This document shows positions 61,496 through 64,000 of a DNA stretch of 64,000 bases, piece after piece. Under the pieces are notes generated by a model that was not told the origin of the DNA, made no database searches, and saw only the letters and a program-made list of their open reading frames with translations. The DNA is from Leucobacter chromiireducens subsp. chromiireducens (GTDB taxonomy: Bacteria > Actinomycetota > Actinomycetes > Actinomycetales > Microbacteriaceae): assembly GCF_016758255.1 (NCBI RefSeq), contig NZ_QYAD01000003.1:248001-312000 (forward strand). Direction: 5' to 3'. The first letter of the stretch is position 1. Every line of letters starts with the position of its first letter. A program made the position numbers and the translations under genes.

Positions 61496-62422
61496 CTACT
61501 TCGCCGTCGCCTGGTTGACCTCTGCGGACTCTACGGCGTACGCGCCGATGTGATTCCGCTCGAGGACCTTGGCGTAGCTGCCGTCGTCAATCAGCGCCTG
61601 CAAGGCCTGCTTGACGGCTTCAACGAGCTCGGTGTCGCCCTTCAGGATCCCAATCCCTGAGTACACAGGGTTGAAACCGGCCGGGTTCTCCGGATCTCGC
61701 ACGATGTCAAACGCCTTGCCGTCGTCTGTTGTCGCCACAACGTACTCGGTGACCACCGCATCCGCCGAGTAGGCGTCGCTCTTGCCTGCGCGGAGAGCAG
61801 TCTGAGCGTCCAGATCGCTCGGCAGCTCCATCACGGTAATGCCGCAGTCCATCGCGCGCAGCAGTTCACCCTGAATGGTCGCCTTCTGCACGGACACCGT
61901 CTTGCCACAGAGGTCTTGCTGGGTGGTGATCTTTTTCGGATTGCCCGACTTCACCGCGATCGCAAAGCCACCGTGCGTGTAGGCGACGAAGCTCAGTGTC
62001 GCCTCGCGCTCCTCGGTGTCGTTCATGCCGCTCATGATGATGTCGTTCTTGCCGGCCTGCAGCGAGGGAATCACGGAGTCAAAGGCCTGCTTGTTGAGAG
62101 ACACGTCGATACCGAGCTTCTGACCGAGCAAGCGAGCGAGCTCAGGATCAAACCCGATCGCTCGGTTGTTGTCGTCGTACATCGCCATGGGCGGGAACGG
62201 GATATCGACGGCGACGTTGATCTTGCCCGCCTTCGTAATGTCCTCGGGGAGCAGTTCGGTCAGCTTGGGGTCGGCTGTCGTGCTGATCTCGTCGCCCTGC
62301 GGAAGCTCCGCCGGGCCAGCGGCAGCGGAGGAGTTGTCCCCGCCGCCGCTCCCCGCGCAGCCGCTCAGCGTGAGCGCGAACGCGGCTGCGACAGCCAGCA
62401 GAGTGATCGGTGCCTTTTTCAT
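61496..62422 (-). CDS. Polar amino acid ABC transporter substrate-binding lipoprotein
   Basis: The 308-residue protein has a lipoprotein signal (KKAPITLLAVAAAFALTLSGC, lipobox Cys near residue 22), a low-complexity linker and a family 3 solute-binding fold (INVAVDIPFPPMAMYDDNN, GFDPELARLLGQKLGI, VIPSLQAGKNDIIMSGMNDTEER in parts: IMSGMNDTEER). It should bind a polar amino acid outside the membrane and pass it to the permease 4 nt downstream. Position behind lysA suggests lysine or diaminopimelate-like ligands, but no residue proves this. Confidence 0.9.
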   Translation of the reverse strand: MKKAPITLLAVAAAFALTLSGCAGSGGGDNSSAAAGPAELPQGDEISTTADPKLTELLPEDITKAGKINVAVDIPFPPMAMYDDNNRAIGFDPELARLLGQKLGIDVSLNKQAFDSVIPSLQAGKNDIIMSGMNDTEEREATLSFVAYTHGGFAIAVKSGNPKKITTQQDLCGKTVSVQKATIQGELLRAMDCGITVMELPSDLDAQTALRAGKSDAYSADAVVTEYVVATTDDGKAFDIVRDPENPAGFNPVYSGIGILKGDTELVEAVKQALQALIDDGSYAKVLERNHIGAYAVESAEVNQATAK

Positions 62423-62472
62423 CTTGATTCCTTCGTCGTTGGAGGGTGATGTGTCAGAGCGGAGCGTGCACG

Positions 62473-63783
62473 CTAGCCGATGGCTGGCTCGTGCAGGCGG
62501 AGCAGGTCTTCGTACGTCTCACGGCGAGCGACCAGGCGGCTCTCGCCGTCCTTCACGAAGACGATCGCCGGGCGCAGCGCGCCGTTGTAGTTGTTCGAGA
62601 GGGTGTAGGAGTACGCGCCCGTCGTGGCCATGACTACGAGATCGCCGACGCGAGCGGCCGGCATCTCGGCGCCATCGATCAGCAGATCGCCCGACTCGCA
62701 CTGACGACCCACCAGCTGCACGGTCTCCGTCCACGGCTCCGTTACGCGATTGGCGAGCACCGCTTCGAAGCGCTGATCGGTAAGCGCGACGTCAAGGGTG
62801 TCTGCCATGCCGCCGTTCACCGCAACAAACGTGTCGCCCGTGTGCTTGACCGAGAGCACGTCGTAGACGGTGACGCCTGCGCGGGCGACGATGGAGCGGC
62901 CGGGCTCAATGAGCAGCCGCGCCCCCTCTGGGAGGTGCTCGCGCGCCGCGGCAACAATCGCGTCCAGGTATTCGCCGACCTCAGGAGCTTGCTCGTCGTA
63001 GGTGTACTTCACCCCGAGGCCGCCGCCCACGTCGTAGGTCGCGAAGTCTCCGGCCGTCGAGATCTTCGCGACTGCCTCAGCGAACTGGCGGGTGTTGAGG
63101 ATCTGGGAGCCAATGTGCAGGTGCACGCCCTCGAACTCCATGAGCGGGTGCGCGCGCATCCGCTCGATGGCGCGCAGCGCCTGGTCCATCGGCAGGCCGA
63201 ACTTCGAACGGTCGCCGCCGGTGGCCTGCGATGCGTGGGTCTCCGCGTCCACACCGGGGATCACTCGAAGCAGGAGCGCCTGGGGGCGGGTGAGGAGGCG
63301 CTCGAGCCGGTCGAGCTCGTCTTCGTTGTCGACGATGATTGCGCCGATCCCAGCAGTGAGGGCCAGCTCGAGCTCGGCGTCGGACTTCGCATTTCCGTGG
63401 AAGTGGAGCTTCGCGGGATCAACGCCTGCGGCGAGCGCGAGCTGCAGTTCACCGCCACCGGCGATATCAACCGACAGTCCCTCTTCCGCTGCGACGCGAT
63501 ACATGCCAACGATCGGCAGCGACTTGGAGGCGAACAGCACCTCGGAGTTGGGCCAGCGCTCGGCCAGGCCGTCGATGAAGCGGCGGATCTGGCGGCGGAG
63601 GCCGGTCTCGTCGAACACGTGGAGCGGCGTGCCGTACTGCGCGGCGAGCTCCGTGATCGGCACCCCTCCGATAGCGAGCACCCCGTCGTCGGTGACGCTC
63701 GATTCCTCGGGCAGCACGTCCCACAATTCGCCGATCCGGGTGTTCTCCGGTGCCGGCTGGGCGCTCGTCGTGACCTTCTCCAT
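62473..63783 (-). CDS. lysA: Diaminopimelate decarboxylase
   Basis: The 436-residue PLP enzyme has Lys87 (VLFASKSLP) as the PLP-binding lysine, VHLHIGSQI, the GGGLG motif (DVGGGLGVKYTYDE) and the catalytic Cys motif GRQCESGDLLI, the form typical of meso-DAP decarboxylases rather than ornithine decarboxylases. It makes lysine from meso-diaminopimelate. ATG 63783 has an AAAGGAG site. It is divergent from a PucR regulator and 50 nt upstream of a polar amino acid ABC transporter, which is unusual for a biosynthetic lysA and may mean a second, catabolic copy. Confidence 0.92.
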   Translation of the reverse strand: MEKVTTSAQPAPENTRIGELWDVLPEESSVTDDGVLAIGGVPITELAAQYGTPLHVFDETGLRRQIRRFIDGLAERWPNSEVLFASKSLPIVGMYRVAAEEGLSVDIAGGGELQLALAAGVDPAKLHFHGNAKSDAELELALTAGIGAIIVDNEDELDRLERLLTRPQALLLRVIPGVDAETHASQATGGDRSKFGLPMDQALRAIERMRAHPLMEFEGVHLHIGSQILNTRQFAEAVAKISTAGDFATYDVGGGLGVKYTYDEQAPEVGEYLDAIVAAAREHLPEGARLLIEPGRSIVARAGVTVYDVLSVKHTGDTFVAVNGGMADTLDVALTDQRFEAVLANRVTEPWTETVQLVGRQCESGDLLIDGAEMPAARVGDLVVMATTGAYSYTLSNNYNGALRPAIVFVKDGESRLVARRETYEDLLRLHEPAIG

Positions 63784-63817
63784 CGCTGCTCCTTTGGTTC
63801 GTTGCTCACTCACCCTA

Positions 63818-63834
63818 GGGGAGTTTTTCTCCCC
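63818..63834. promoter_or_regulatory. Dyad in the lysA/pucR intergenic region
   Basis: GGGGAGTTTTTCTCCCC is a perfect 6-bp inverted repeat with a T5 spacer, between divergent lysA and the PucR gene. It may be the operator for that regulator. Confidence 0.45.
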
Positions 63835-63865
63835 ATTTTTTGGAGTAATACATTAGATTGAACAT

Positions 63866-64000
63866 GTGACTGAAGCGATTTCTCCAAGTTCGATTCCAGT
63901 GAGCATGCCGATCGGTGAGCTCATTCGCGGCATTGGGCCTGATGCGGTCTCGGTGCTTGGCCCCCTCGACTCGGCACGCCCGGTGTCGGGCGCGGAGCTC
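63866..64000 (+). CDS. PucR-family regulator (3' truncated by window edge)
   Basis: From GTG 63866 the frame reads VTEAISPSSIPVSMPIGE, then LIRGIGPDAVSVLGPLD, and stays open to the right edge. SMPIGELIRGIGPD followed by VSVLGPLDSARPVSG matches the first segment of PucR sensory domains. TAGATT lies 6 nt before the GTG, fitting a leaderless start; ATG 63905 is an alternative start. It is divergent from lysA and may regulate lysA and the amino acid transporter. Confidence 0.75.
   Translation, partial: MTEAISPSSIPVSMPIGELIRGIGPDAVSVLGPLDSARPVSGAEL

Overview
The window is high-GC DNA with dense, often 4-nt-overlapping genes. Its gene content (PucR, PadR and FadR regulators, HadA/HadB-type dehydratases next to murB, an AccA3-like biotin carboxylase/BCCP, an Eis-type acetyltransferase, SpaA-type pili with a class C sortase) points to an actinobacterium, most likely Microbacteriaceae of the Leucobacter type. 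That assignment is an inference from gene content; there is no rRNA here to prove it. I see no rRNA, CRISPR array, integrase or insertion sequence. There are three tRNA genes (Met-CAT, Thr-GGT, Ser-TGA).

Layout. 1-12.7 kb holds housekeeping and metabolism: a PucR regulator cut by the left edge; a six-gene minus-strand operon (hadA-like, hadB-like, murB, DUF2520, panC, panB) joining fatty-acid dehydration, peptidoglycan precursor and pantothenate genes; a DUF937 protein; an acyl-CoA carboxylase alpha chain; an Eis-like acetyltransferase; an MHS-type MFS transporter; and an LLM flavin oxidoreductase. 12.7-25.4 kb is a cell-surface island: a beta-helix/MucBP surface protein, a Cys-rich small protein, then a minus-strand pilus operon reading sigma-fusion, large adhesin, major pilin, class C sortase, PH-domain membrane protein. 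25.5-35.2 kb carries the tRNAs, serS, a diacylglycerol-kinase-like lipid kinase, a PadR/HAAS-type membrane-protein pair with a strong operator palindrome, pheA, pgm and two HAD phosphatases.

35-50 kb is catabolic and transport: an SHMT-like PLP enzyme, a sodium:solute symporter with a 39-residue membrane peptide behind it, an aldehyde dehydrogenase, a 3-hydroxyisobutyrate-dehydrogenase-like enzyme and a divergent PucR regulator; then a minus operon with a DUF5058 membrane protein and partner, an M20 amidohydrolase, a CaiB-type CoA transferase and a fused acyl-CoA carboxyltransferase, divergent from an amidase and a double-HTH Lrp-type regulator. 50-64 kb has a TauE-type exporter, a RidA-livKH(MG)F-FadR-gamma-glutamyltransferase block, pyrE, a polar amino acid ABC transporter whose ATPase gene is frameshifted, lysA, and a third PucR regulator cut by the right edge.

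The most striking item is the 593-residue protein at 23643-25424. It is an ECF sigma factor joined in one frame to a Cys/His zinc-finger anti-sigma-like segment, a membrane helix, a SpaA-type pilin domain closely resembling the C-terminal domain of the neighbouring major pilin, an LAQTG sorting motif and a second membrane helix. It heads the pilus operon and looks like a single-chain device coupling pilus or sortase status to transcription.

A second recurring pattern is a TAnnnT -10-like hexamer exactly 6 or 7 nt before the start codon at seven genes, which suggests leaderless transcripts.
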